Assembly (NCBI GenBank): GCA_011799875.1
Contig: CM022302.1
Coordinates: 184,752,942-184,816,941, forward strand
Length of the DNA: 64,000 nt
Reading direction: 5' to 3'
Source: Thinopyrum elongatum
Taxonomy: Eukaryota; Streptophyta; Magnoliopsida; Poales; Poaceae
The stretch's first letter is position 1, and each line of letters opens with the position of its first letter. The position numbers and the translations under genes were made by a program. Below, piece by piece: positions 46,901 through 56,295 of the stretch. The notes beneath the pieces were generated by a model that worked only from the letters and a program-made list of their open reading frames with translations, was not told the origin of the DNA and ran no database searches.

Positions 46901-47266
46901 GAACTCATGTACGGATCACCTCGAGTGCTCGCTTATGATGAGCTTGAGCAAGAGCAACTGCGCCAAGATGACGCTGTGCTCCTTGAGGAGAATCGTCTTC
47001 AGGCTGCTGTGCGAGCTGCACGCTACCAGCAAGCTTTGCGCCGCTACCATAGCCGCAAATTTCATGCCCGAAGCCTTGAGGAAGGCGACCTTGTTCTTCG
47101 GTGGATTCAGTCCGCCAAGAATTCAAACAAGTTGACGCCAAAGTGGGAAGGCCCTTATCGGGTAGTACGAGTCACTAGGCCCGGCGCTGTCTGCTTGGAG
47201 ACCAAAGATGGCGTTCCAGTGAGCAATTCCTAGAATATCGAACATCTTCGCAAGTTCTACCCGTAA
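40919..47266 (+). pseudogene. Element C gag-pol, one continuous frame with nine private stops
   Basis: From ATG 40919 to TAA 47264-47266 is exactly 2116 codons in one frame, homologous to B gag-pol. Stops at 41198 (TGA), 41564 (TGA), 42260 (TAG), 42404 (TGA), 42998 (TAG), 44882 (TAG), 46121 (TAA), 46790 (TAG) and 47231 (TAG) break it. A tenth, TAG 43811-43813 between protease and RT, is shared with B. Domains in order: gag core (41880-42160), Cys/His segment (42670-42710), protease LVDGGAGLNLI (about 43170), RT with YMDD (about 44400), RNase H pair, short linker, integrase with ITDNGTQF and NGQAERAN (46600-46720). It cannot be translated through unaided. Confidence 0.85.
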
Positions 47267-48070
47267 GGCGCGGTTACCGGGGGCCCCAGGCAACCACCCT
47301 TTTGTGCAAGTCTTGCCGGCGAGGCATATGATCCTTTGTACAAAGCCAGGCGCAGACCTTGAGCATAGATGAATAAATTTAAGTGTCGTGCATTCCCTTA
47401 TTGTTTTCCATGTTCATATTTATATATGCATGATTGTCTAAGACGTTGTATGACACCTACTCCCGGTAAGTTCTAACGAACCGCCAAGGTTTCATATCTT
47501 TATTTTCTCTTCTTTCTTTTTCTTAAAAGACAGAAGGATTCCTCGCGTGCACATTTGCCGGGGGGGGGGGGGGGAGGGAGATATGACTACCAGTTGGCGA
47601 CGTTCGGAATCGACACTTGCCGGAGGAAGGACAGTGACAGAAAGCTAAGTTCTAAAAACTTAGAACAAGTTTCCTTTATCGCAAAGTTATTTCCTTGGAC
47701 GATTCTGACTCTTGTATGGAAAATCTGCACGCGAAGGAACCCTTGTTGTAATCAGTTGCGCCCTTATTTTGTTTCGAGTCCGCTCAACGATTTAAGTGGC
47801 TGCACTGAGAACGCCAAGGAGTCTTGTCGGCCGCTGTGCCTCCAGCAGGCTGCTGAAGTCCCGCACCCAGCGCTCGCGGCAGGTTGCGCGCCGGCAAGTT
47901 TTTCAGTAAGCATAGGGTGAACTCCATACATAAAAGAATCAGACAAGGAAAATAGCAAGCATGTACCTAAACATAGGCGAGTTATATTACATTAATGAGT
48001 TACCGAAATTCTAACTTGAGACTTAATTGTCTTTGACATGGAATGACGACAGCAAGAAAAGGTGGAGCAC
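47267..48070. other. Element C pol-antisense spacer with poly-G tract
   Basis: Non-coding and matched in part to the B spacer. A run of 15 G begins at 47560. The 3' ends of the two convergent genes face each other across this region. Confidence 0.6.
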
Positions 48071-51000
48071 TTAATCTCTGCACTGGCCTTCGATCCTTTT
48101 GATGGAGTCCACCTTCTCAAGAATAGGCGCGATAAGTTCTTCAAGCGCCTCGACATTTGCGTCCTTTGGCAGATGGCCGAGCGTGTTGGAGAGGTCGATG
48201 CCGGGATTGCTATGCACCACCTTGATAAGCACCTTGCGGAGGACGGCCCGGCAAAGCCGGTGGGTCTCGTTGGCCAATTGGGTCGCCCGGCTAGATTGAA
48301 GCAGCCTCAAGGCGTCGATGATGCTTTCAAAGAACATCGTCAACCTGGCGCTTGAAGATATCCTTTCCTCGGAAGAATACCTGAAGTTTGACAGGCCCAT
48401 GGTTGACAGTTCTGCCGTAAGCTTCTCCGCAGCGTCGATGAGACGTCCAGTCCAGATCTCCACCCCCTTTTCGTAATCGATTTGGGTGGCGGCAGCGCTC
48501 TTGAGCAGGTTCCTCTCTCCCTGGAGATCTTTGAGTAGAGCCTTCTCGCGGGCCCTGCCGGCCTCGAGGGACTTCTCCAACGTGGTCAGCTTCAATTCCA
48601 AAACGGCAATGGCTTCATTTGCTGAGGAGAGCTGCTTGGTCTTGTTAGACATAGCAACTTGCATCTCCGCCAGGGTGTGGAGGGTTTTTTCCCTATCACC
48701 TTTGAGCGTCGAGAGATCCTTGCCGTGCTCTTCGAGATCTACTTCCAGCTTCTTTACTTTGTCATTCAGCTCATTCTTGGTGGCCTCTGCAGCTTCGGCA
48801 GCATCGACGGCCTCCTTGAGCTTGACGGCGTGACTTACAGTCAGAGCTTCGAGCGCCTCTTTGTGTTTTTGCTCCAGCTCCTGGGTCCGCCGCGCGAAAA
48901 GCTTCTCGATATCTTCATCTTTGCTGCGAAGCTTGGCGGCGAGCGCCTGCTCACGTGCGGTGAGATCTTCCTCGTGAGCATCAAGGGCAACGCGGCGCCC
49001 CGTCAGGAGGGCATCTTCGGCAGCGATTCTTTGAGTAGCTTCATCCTGCGCCTTCTCCATGTCAGATTGCTTCAGCAGGATTTCTGTCCATTGTTGGCTC
49101 ACTTGTTCTCGGCCAGCAGTCAACTCTTGGAGGGCCTCGGCGTACCAGACTTGCATTTGTTCGACGCGCCTCTGGATATCTGCTTCGGCCGCCTCGACAA
49201 CTGCCATTCTGGAATCCGCTTTATCTTTCCGGGCGCGGTGGAGAGCCTAGAGCTTGCGGAAATTCTCGCCCATGGCCTGAAGGAGCTGATCCTCTTCAGA
49301 TTTGCCGCTGCTAGCGCTGGGATCGTCAACAACCTCGAGCCCGGCAGCAGCGATGATTTCTTCGTCAAAGACTTCTCCTTCGGCTGGTGCCCCAATGCTT
49401 GCCGTCCCCAACAAGTTGACAAACAAGTTCTCGCCAACCTTGAGATATTTGCTGGATGAGGGGCCTTCAAATGTTGACGGTTGGTCTTCAGCAACCGCTT
49501 CACCAGTGGCAGGGGGCTCCGTGGCCGGTGCAGCGCCTGGCGCTCCTGCGGCAGGAATGCCGTCAGTACGGTCATCAGCCTCCCTGTCGCCCCCTTCAGT
49601 AGACTCCTTGGCGGGTTCCTCCTATGCAGTCTTGGCGACCTCCTTGCCAAGAGCACCACCGGCCTCGATAGTGGCATCCTTGGCAGCCTCGCTGGCAGTG
49701 ATCCTGTCTGCTTCGGCAGCGGCGTCCCTGGCGGTCTCCTCGATGACAATGTCGACGTCCATGTGTTCCATCACAGGGAAATCTAAAGGACGAAGGAGGG
49801 AAACAGAATAAGATCAAGATTGAAGTTCGAAGGGACCAAAGACAAAGAGAGAAGGGAAAGAATAGCAAGCGTTCTGAGGCAATCACTTACCTGCGTCGAG
49901 CTGTCGGGAGGTGGCCTCGCCCCTCCCGGCAACTTTGGTTGCCGGGGGAGGGTTGCCGGTGTCCATGCTTGACGGCTCCTCCTCAATTAAGATGGGCTCG
50001 TCGGTAGGATCTCTTGCCGGGGACGTGCTTGTGGGCGACGTGGTCGATGGAGGTGGCACGACGGGGGCATCTTCCAACAACTCCCCTTGTTGCCATTCTT
50101 CTCCTGCAAGCCCAAAGATATCAGCGGCAAAAATAGAAACCTCAGCGCCCGCCTATGGAAAAAGAGCAATGAACTTACGCTGGGGGCTGTGCTGGAGGCT
50201 GCGTTGAGGGCTGAGCTCCGGGCTGACGATGACAGTTTCTGGCACGCTCGTGGAGCCTGCCGGGGGCTCGTCGCCCGTGGAAGTCTTTGCCCTCTTTGTC
50301 ATCCTCTCCAGCAAGGTTTCTGCATCACTCCAGAGACAATACGAACAAGTCAGTAAGATTGATCCAAGATTGGAAAAAAAGGCTGTGGCAAATCACTCAC
50401 TCTTCCTCTTCTCGCTCTGGACTAAAGCCGGAAATGTCGAATTCGGCCTCCGTTGCGATGTCTGAGTGGGGAGGCAGAGGAGGAGTCCTAGGCCGCTTGG
50501 CTGTGGCAGGCACCGGGGGTTAGCGTGTTTCCTTCACCTCAGCTTCCGGTGCGGTAGTGCGAGACACCCCTGCCGCCTCAGCAGTGGCCGCTGGTGTGGG
50601 TCTCGCGCGCCGTGCAGGCTGCTGACGAACCCCTTGCCGCGGTGCAGTCTTGCCGGCTGCTTTCCTGCCGGGAGCCTCGCCGCTCGAGGGAGGCTGGCTT
50701 GCCGGGATGCCAGATACAGCCTTTCGAAGAACACGCTTTGTCTTCTTTGGGGCTGGGAGCTCTTCTTGCGGTTCTTCTTCAGCCGTGTCCTCGTCGGACG
50801 AGCTCTCAGCGGCTGTGCTGCCCTATTCCCCGGCAGCTTTGTCCTTCCCTGCAGGTTTTACTTCCACCACTACCTCTACATCGCTGGTTTCCCATTCTGT
50901 GAAGCCAGCGCTGCCAGTCTCCGCGGCAAGATTTGCCTACTCCACCCTAGTGGCGATGTATGCTACTTCTTGATCAGTGGTGGCTCGGACGAAATCTGCC

Positions 51001-52052
51001 TCTTCCCGGACGGGTCTCTCCGTCAAGTTATCAAAAAACTTTTGTGCTTCCTCCTCGGTTGGCTCGGCCCAGGTCGCGTCAAGACCGTGGGCATTGAACA
51101 TCGGCATGAAGGCGATGATTGACCCCAAAGCAGAGTTGTTGCACAAAGGGACAATCCTTGCCGGCAGCCGATGCTTGTCATCGCGCTGGAACAGCTTTTG
51201 ACGGAGAGCGCCAAGTTGCATAGCAGTTAGATTATTATTCAACCCTGGGCGCAATCTCATGATGTCTGCTGCGTTTCGGTATTCCCAAGCTGGCCTTCCC
51301 CTGTTTTGCAAGGGGGCGATGCGGCGGCGGAGAAAGTCGAAGCCAATCATCTCCATTGTCAGCCCGGCAGCTTTCAAGCGAAGAATCCTGGTGGTGGCGA
51401 TTGTGAGCTTTTTGTCGTCAGCGGCAAGACTGCTCCAGCCACTGCCGCGGACCGCTTTCTATTGCCGAGGCAGACAAAATGGATGGGGATCTGCTTCCTT
51501 GATCCAGCACCATTCAGCCCGCCATTCGTCCCACTTTTCGCGGTAAACTCCTTCTGGGTATATTTCCTTATTCCAAGCCCTTGGAATCCAGGCGATAGAA
51601 CCAGAGAGGGCCTCTCCTTTTTGGATACGAGGGAAAAAGTAGTGGCGGAAAAGGGTAGTGTTGGGAACCACTCCGGCAAAGTTTTCACAAAGGTGGGAAA
51701 AGATGAACATGCACAATATCGCATTCGGCGTGAAATCGAGAAGATGAAAGCCGTATGTGTACATGATGTCGTTGAAGAAGTCAGAAAATAGGGGGCAGAG
51801 CCCGCAATAGAAATATGCGGCGAAAAAGGGGTATCTGTCCGACCCACTTTTGGAGCAAGAACCTGGAATCACGCGTGTGGCGGGGTGAGCCTGCGTCTCC
51901 TTCGCCCACATGCATTGGTACCACCTCTTCAAAGCTTCTGCATTGAGTGACGGGGCGAAGATGACATACTTCTTCCGCATCTTCACCAGTTCGCTCTCCG
52001 GGACATCAGCTTTCGCCTCCTTGCTCTTGCCTTTGCTGGCCCTGGGCGGCAT
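48071..52052 (-). pseudogene. Element C antisense gene (PF04195-like plus coiled coil), degenerate
   Basis: Exons by comparison with B: 52052-50401, 50319-50179, 50103-49891, 49782-48071. Introns of 81, 75 and 108 bp keep donors GTGAGT, GTAAGT and GTAAGT and acceptors GCAG, GCAG and TTAG. Exon 1 has the PF04195-type segment (YFYCGLCPLFSDFF, FTPNAILCMFIFSHLCENFA) and FLRRRIAPLQ. Exon 4 is coiled coil ending RIEGQCRD. In-frame stops include 51461-51459, 50939-50937 and 49249-49247. As predicted, exons 1 and 2 do not join in frame: the B counterpart has five extra bases at that junction. Same unknown function as in B. Confidence 0.75.
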
Positions 52053-52206
52053 GGCGGCTGTGAGGGCGGAAGCCAGGGATGAAGCGAGCGTGGAAGCGGC
52101 GGGAGGAAGGGGGAAAGCTTCGCTCTAGGCTCGAGAGGAGGAAGGCGATGGCGACGGCCAGATTGAGAAGAAAAGGGGGGTAAATAGGCTTGTGCCTCTG
52201 TGGCTT

Positions 52207-52222
52207 CTCCTTTTTATGGGGA
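52207..52222 (-). promoter_or_regulatory. Candidate antisense promoter, element C
   Basis: The minus strand reads TCCCCATAAAAAGGAG, about 160 bp upstream of the antisense ATG. It is the clearest TATA-like box of the three copies. Confidence 0.45.
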
Positions 52223-52453
52223 AGGAACGGGGCCGCCTCTTTTACTCCCCAGTGTAAATGCGCCTCTACAGGCGCGTTGCAGCTACAGCTTTTGAGGCAC
52301 GCTTCCCACGTCGCGCGTTCGGCGTGCGTAGTGGGGGGCACAGTAAATGGGATATTTACGAGCGGTTAATCCCCTGCCACACGTGCCCGTGCACTGTTTG
52401 GGCCTAGCCCAACAACGCCTCGCACTCGTGTATGGTCTAGGCCTGGGGACTCC

Positions 52454-53275
52454 TGTCGGTGTACTAAGTATTGGGCCACTAGTACCCCGTACTTGTGCAC
52501 GGGCAGTTGTAGCCATACTCGCGGCAAGGCTTGACGGGGAACAGTTTGAGGTTGACTCAAGCCACCAAAGAAATCATCCAGTCAGGGATCTGAGGATCAG
52601 CAGATAAGAAGAGCTGGAATCCGAAGGCCAGCTTCCCCGGCAAGATCTTGCCGGGGTGGCCTACGGAGCCCGGCAAGGATCGGCGCTCGGCAAGCTTCGG
52701 CGCCCGGCAAGGTTTTGTTGCTGTGCCACCGCTCTAGCACAGCGACAAACCCGACATTCTGGGTCCTTCTTTGGATGCGTGGCAACGCGCCAGTGGAGGA
52801 GAGCTTAAGCGGTGCTGATGGGATGGCCCCTTTTTCCATCCCCAAGAAAGTAAGGACACCTAAACGGACACCTTACGGTGCATTAAATGCGTTCGTCCTA
52901 GTCCGTCAGGGGTTAGGTATGATGACCCTGTAGCTACTTTACACCTCAATGTATGTACATTTTGCCACTGTGGAGACCCCTTTGTGGTATAAAAGGAGGC
53001 CCACGGCAACTGCTACAGGGGGAGAAGGATCTTCTGGCCCATTCTGCATGTGTAGCTGCTCTTGAACGTACTGTTCACTGTGAGTGCTCCTGGAGCCTGG
53101 GCTCAAGAACACTAATAATAACACAAGGCAGGAGTAGGGTTTTACGCTGATCAGCGGCCCGAACCTGGGTAAAATTGCCCCGCGTCGATCGTTGGTTCTG
53201 CTCTTTGCGCATACCTCTCCCCCCGCCGAATCGTAAAGGGGTGTCTTGGGATCCCATAAGTGTCGCACGCCGACA
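52454..53275 (+). repeat. Element C 3' LTR
   Basis: 822 bp, TGTCGGTG to GCCGACA, preceded by the purine-rich AGGCCTGGGGACTCC. TATA box 52988-52994; leader motif about 53127-53174. Followed by the duplicated CCCTC. Confidence 0.9.
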
Positions 53276-53280
53276 CCCTC

Positions 53281-55250
53281 GAGGCCCCAGGGCGACCTGA
53301 CCCTTAAGGTGGGAGCCTCCTCGGGACCCAGGGGTATGCCTAGGGTCAAGGCTCCGGAGGAGTGTGACCCCACGATGCAACAACCCGCCAAGGGTCACGA
53401 GCGCATCAAGCTAAGTTACCTAATCGCGCTGGGCATCATGATCTAGTGAAATGGTAACGATACACCCCTGCTCAGGGGCTGCGGGCGCACAATAAGCAAA
53501 AGGGAGGCGGCATAAGGGAGTACAACTTTACTTGATACATCATAAAGGAGTTTTTCCAAAGTGCTTTCACATCCCCGCGGGGTCATATTCAAAATCCTAA
53601 CAGATAATCAGGGAAAGACAACCTAGGGGAACGCGCTGTCATTGTCGCCACTGTCACCATCAGTACTATTGCCGCCACCACCGTCAGACCAGCGCCCCTC
53701 GACCACAGGCTGGCCTTCGCCTCCGGTAGGGATAAACTCCGTGATCAGGTCATCCACATGATCCTCTAACCAGTCTCCCAAGGCGCCTTGAATCACCTCG
53801 GGCACGGGGGCTGTCATGGCCTCGAAGTCAAAGTCAGGATTGAAGCGAAGGAGGTGGCTGAAGACGCGTGAAGGCGCTCGCGCGAGGAGGTCACGGCTCT
53901 TCTCTTCAACAAGCTGGCGAACCTTCTCGCGACGCCTCCTTCAAGGCGCTCCACAATCCTGGTGAAGAAGCCGAGGTAGCCGGCATCGTCAGGAATGAGC
54001 GGACTAGAGATGCTCTCATTGCTGATGCTGCTCAGGGCCTGGCGGGCCCTCCCCTCAAGGGTCTAGAACATCTAGGAGCACGTGTGCTGCAGTCCCCAAG
54101 CTCGGTCTGCCATGTCCGAGGCCTTCTCCATGAGGGAGGTGACGTCATCCACCTGCTTGTAAAGGAAAGACAACTCGGCCTCGGCCGCGGCCTGGGCATC
54201 CATCACAGCTTTCTCGTGTTGCTCCACCACGGCAAGCTTCTTCTTGAGGCCATCAGCCTTGCCTTTCAGGTCGTCGCACCGCTTGCAAAAACGGGACTCC
54301 TGAAACTTCAGCTTCTCGTGGTAGTCCTTGGTGAGGGCCCTGCGGATCCCCGCTACCCTCTCGTCGACCTCTCCCGGGATCATCACCTCCCGGGAGGCGA
54401 GGGCATCTTCGGCGGCAACCATTTGGCGCTCCATCACCTCCAGCCGCTTGCGCTCCAGTCTTTACTCCAGCGCCTCCAGCGCCAGCGTGTCTTTGAATGT
54501 GCGGAGCCTCGCTTCGCCCATGGATGGACCACCCACCGAGGTGGCAAGCGCGGCCTTACGCACCTGGACTTGCCGCTCGAGGGCGGCATTTGAAACTTGA
54601 AGGTCCTTCCCGCGCTTCTCTGCAGCCTCGCACCGGCAGTCCGCGGCACGGGCCTCCTCAAGGGCACGATCACGGGCCTCCCTCGCTGCGACAAGGGATT
54701 CCTCGGCTTCTATGCGAGCGCGCTAATGTTGAAGGCGAGCGAAGTTGATGGTGACCTCGAGCCGGCGCCATTCTTGCGCCAGGCGCAAGCACTCCGCCTC
54801 AAGGTATGTGTCGACGTCGTTGAGCTCTGCCCCGAGGCAACCTAGCACGCTCATCGCGCCCTGAGAAGGCCGTGCCAGATGGCATTGGGGCCGCAAGCGA
54901 GCTCCAGCAACCGACCGGGGTTTTTCCTGCACCCCTGGTCGGCAGGGAAGGCACGCGAAGGCCCATCCATCTCCGGCAGGGACCCGGGGGCTGGGCTTCC
55001 ATCGTCTGTCCCTCCATCTCAGGGCTAGGCCCTGTGCGAACTCACTCCCCCGCTCGAAGAAGGTGCCGACGCCCAAAGCACCCAGTCACCAGGAAGAATC
55101 AACGAGGGAGACCTCGGCACCACCTCTATGAGCTGGGGGCCACGCCTCAGGAAGGACGCCAAGAACACGGGCCCAAGGCCTCCCGGGGGAGGCCTTGGCC
55201 CGTGTACGGGTGTCTCCTCGCGCGCTGCCATGCAGCTCGCGAGGCACGAG
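53281..55250 (-). pseudogene. Element D antisense-gene remnant, coiled-coil exon
   Basis: Minus-strand fragments at 54437-54072 (ALASREVMIPGEVDERVAGI, FCKRCDDLKGKADGLKKKLA) and 53817-53623 (acidic C-terminus) resemble in type and position the coiled-coil exon of B. Stops and frame changes abound. The PF04195 exon would lie to the right and is removed by the CACTA boundary at 55251. Bases 53281-53620 and 54850-55250 hold nothing I can assign. Confidence 0.5.
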
Positions 55251-55290
55251 CACTACTAGGGAAAAGCCTAGCAGTAGCGCGGGTATAAGG
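55251..55290 (+). repeat. CACTA terminal inverted repeat (third element)
   Basis: CACTACTAGGGAAAAGCCTA is the canonical type of a Triticeae CACTA terminus. It differs from the CACTACTGC termini of the two exonuclease-bearing copies, so it is another family. Confidence 0.75.
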
Positions 55291-55624
55291 TGTATCAGTA
55301 GCGCGGGGTCCCGTGCTATTGATATGGAGCTACAACTAAAATGTAGTAGTAGCGCGTGTTGAACCGCGCTACTGCTATACATGGGTAGCAGTAGCGGGCA
55401 TCGCTGAAACGCACTCCTGCTAATAGCTGTAGCGCTTTAGCATAAGCAGCGCTACTGCTAAGTGCACGCTGCTGCTAACTTTATTCCCCTCGCTACTGCT
55501 AGTTTTAGCGAGTTTTTGTTTTTTCTGCATATTTCTTTTGTATTTGTACAGGCTTTATACAATAATATCTAGCATATCATACACATACAAATGTAATCTT
55601 AGCATACACATACAAATAGTCTCA

Positions 55625-55966
55625 TCAAATCATGTCATCATCATAATCATCATCCAACACAAAGTGGTCTCTTGTCATCATCTCGAAATAGCGATACAAG
55701 TCTCGAATACTTGCAACTACATCGTCATCCATCTTAACAATGATATACACGAGAAGAGCTATCACTATGAGTGAGAGCGGAACTATGCAGTACATGAGGC
55801 TGCGGTTATGTGTCCTCTCTCGCGCTAGCGTGAACCTCAAGTAACTAGCTTCTGCTTCTTGTCTGCTTTTGAACCCTTTATGGCTGGCGCCCGAGAACTG
55901 GTCCACTTGCGCCTGACACTCGGACCACTCGTCGTACACTCCGAACCTTGCCTGTGTACACGACAT
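55625..55966 (-). CDS. Small protein: RNase H1 hybrid-binding (viroplasmin-like) domain plus membrane segment
   Basis: An uninterrupted 113-residue ORF from ATG 55966. Residues about 9-45 (GVYDEWSECQAQVDQFSGAS, then HKGFKSRQEAEASYLRF) match the conserved core of the RNase H1 N-terminal/Caulimovirus viroplasmin domain (PF01693). That fold binds RNA-DNA hybrid or dsRNA in RNase H1. The usual first strand (FYVVxxGRxPG) appears shortened. A hydrophobic stretch (LMYCIVPLSLIVIALLVYII, about 58-77) looks like a membrane helix. The tail is acidic (LDDDYDDD). It lies between the CACTA terminus and the ORF2 gene, same strand. Role unknown; it may be a further exon of, or a gene separate from, ORF2. Confidence 0.6.
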   Translation of the reverse strand: MSCTQARFGVYDEWSECQAQVDQFSGASHKGFKSRQEAEASYLRFTLARERTHNRSLMYCIVPLSLIVIALLVYIIVKMDDDVVASIRDLYRYFEMMTRDHFVLDDDYDDDMI

Positions 55967-56295
55967 AGCACTACTTCTTCGCCATCAAGGATCTAGGTAC
56001 CTATTAGAGATGCATCTTCATCAAGAGAATGTACAATCGTATGCAACAAAATATACTTGAGCAACATGAAAAAGAAAGGGTTAGCAAATAGATGCAACAT
56101 ATAGTAAACATAAATAATCAACGCAGTTTCATCGTACGCAAACTAATTAACTAGAGGTATGCAGGTCATCGTACCCAAACTAACAAAGTAGTGTTATGCA
56201 AGTTCGACAGGGATCGTGTACATCACAAACTTTCATTGCTACAGAAATATACAAGTTCAACCAACACATATCATCATCATCGGCATCGTAAATCA

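Larger units (their letters stand above)
40010..53275 (+). mobile_element. Element C: full-length Tat-type gypsy retrotransposon with antisense gene
   Basis: 13.3 kb flanked by CCCTC (40005-40009 and 53276-53280). Organisation is as element B and proteins are clearly homologous, but the LTRs are a different family in U3. Both LTRs are 822 bp and differ at about 22 sites by eye (about 2.7%). The gag-pol frame has nonsense codons but no frameshift; the antisense gene is also broken. The primer site TGGCGCGCCAGGTAGG is at 40836. Confidence 0.9.
35083..55250 (+). mobile_element. Element D: decayed Tat-type gypsy, interrupted by solo LTR and element C
   Basis: Parts: LTR (35083-35969), primer site, leader, solo LTR insertion, gag N-terminal fragment, integrase fragment, 3' region, element C insertion, antisense-gene remnant, then truncation by a CACTA terminus at 55251. 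Protease, RT and RNase H are deleted. Order and sequence type match A, B and C, but the family is more distant. The 3' LTR is absent, so age cannot be estimated. Confidence 0.7.

Noticed and set aside
55625..55966. Remnant of an endogenous caulimovirus
   Set aside because: Only the small hybrid-binding fold is shared. No movement protein, coat or viral RT is present, and the ORF lies inside CACTA termini and repeats.
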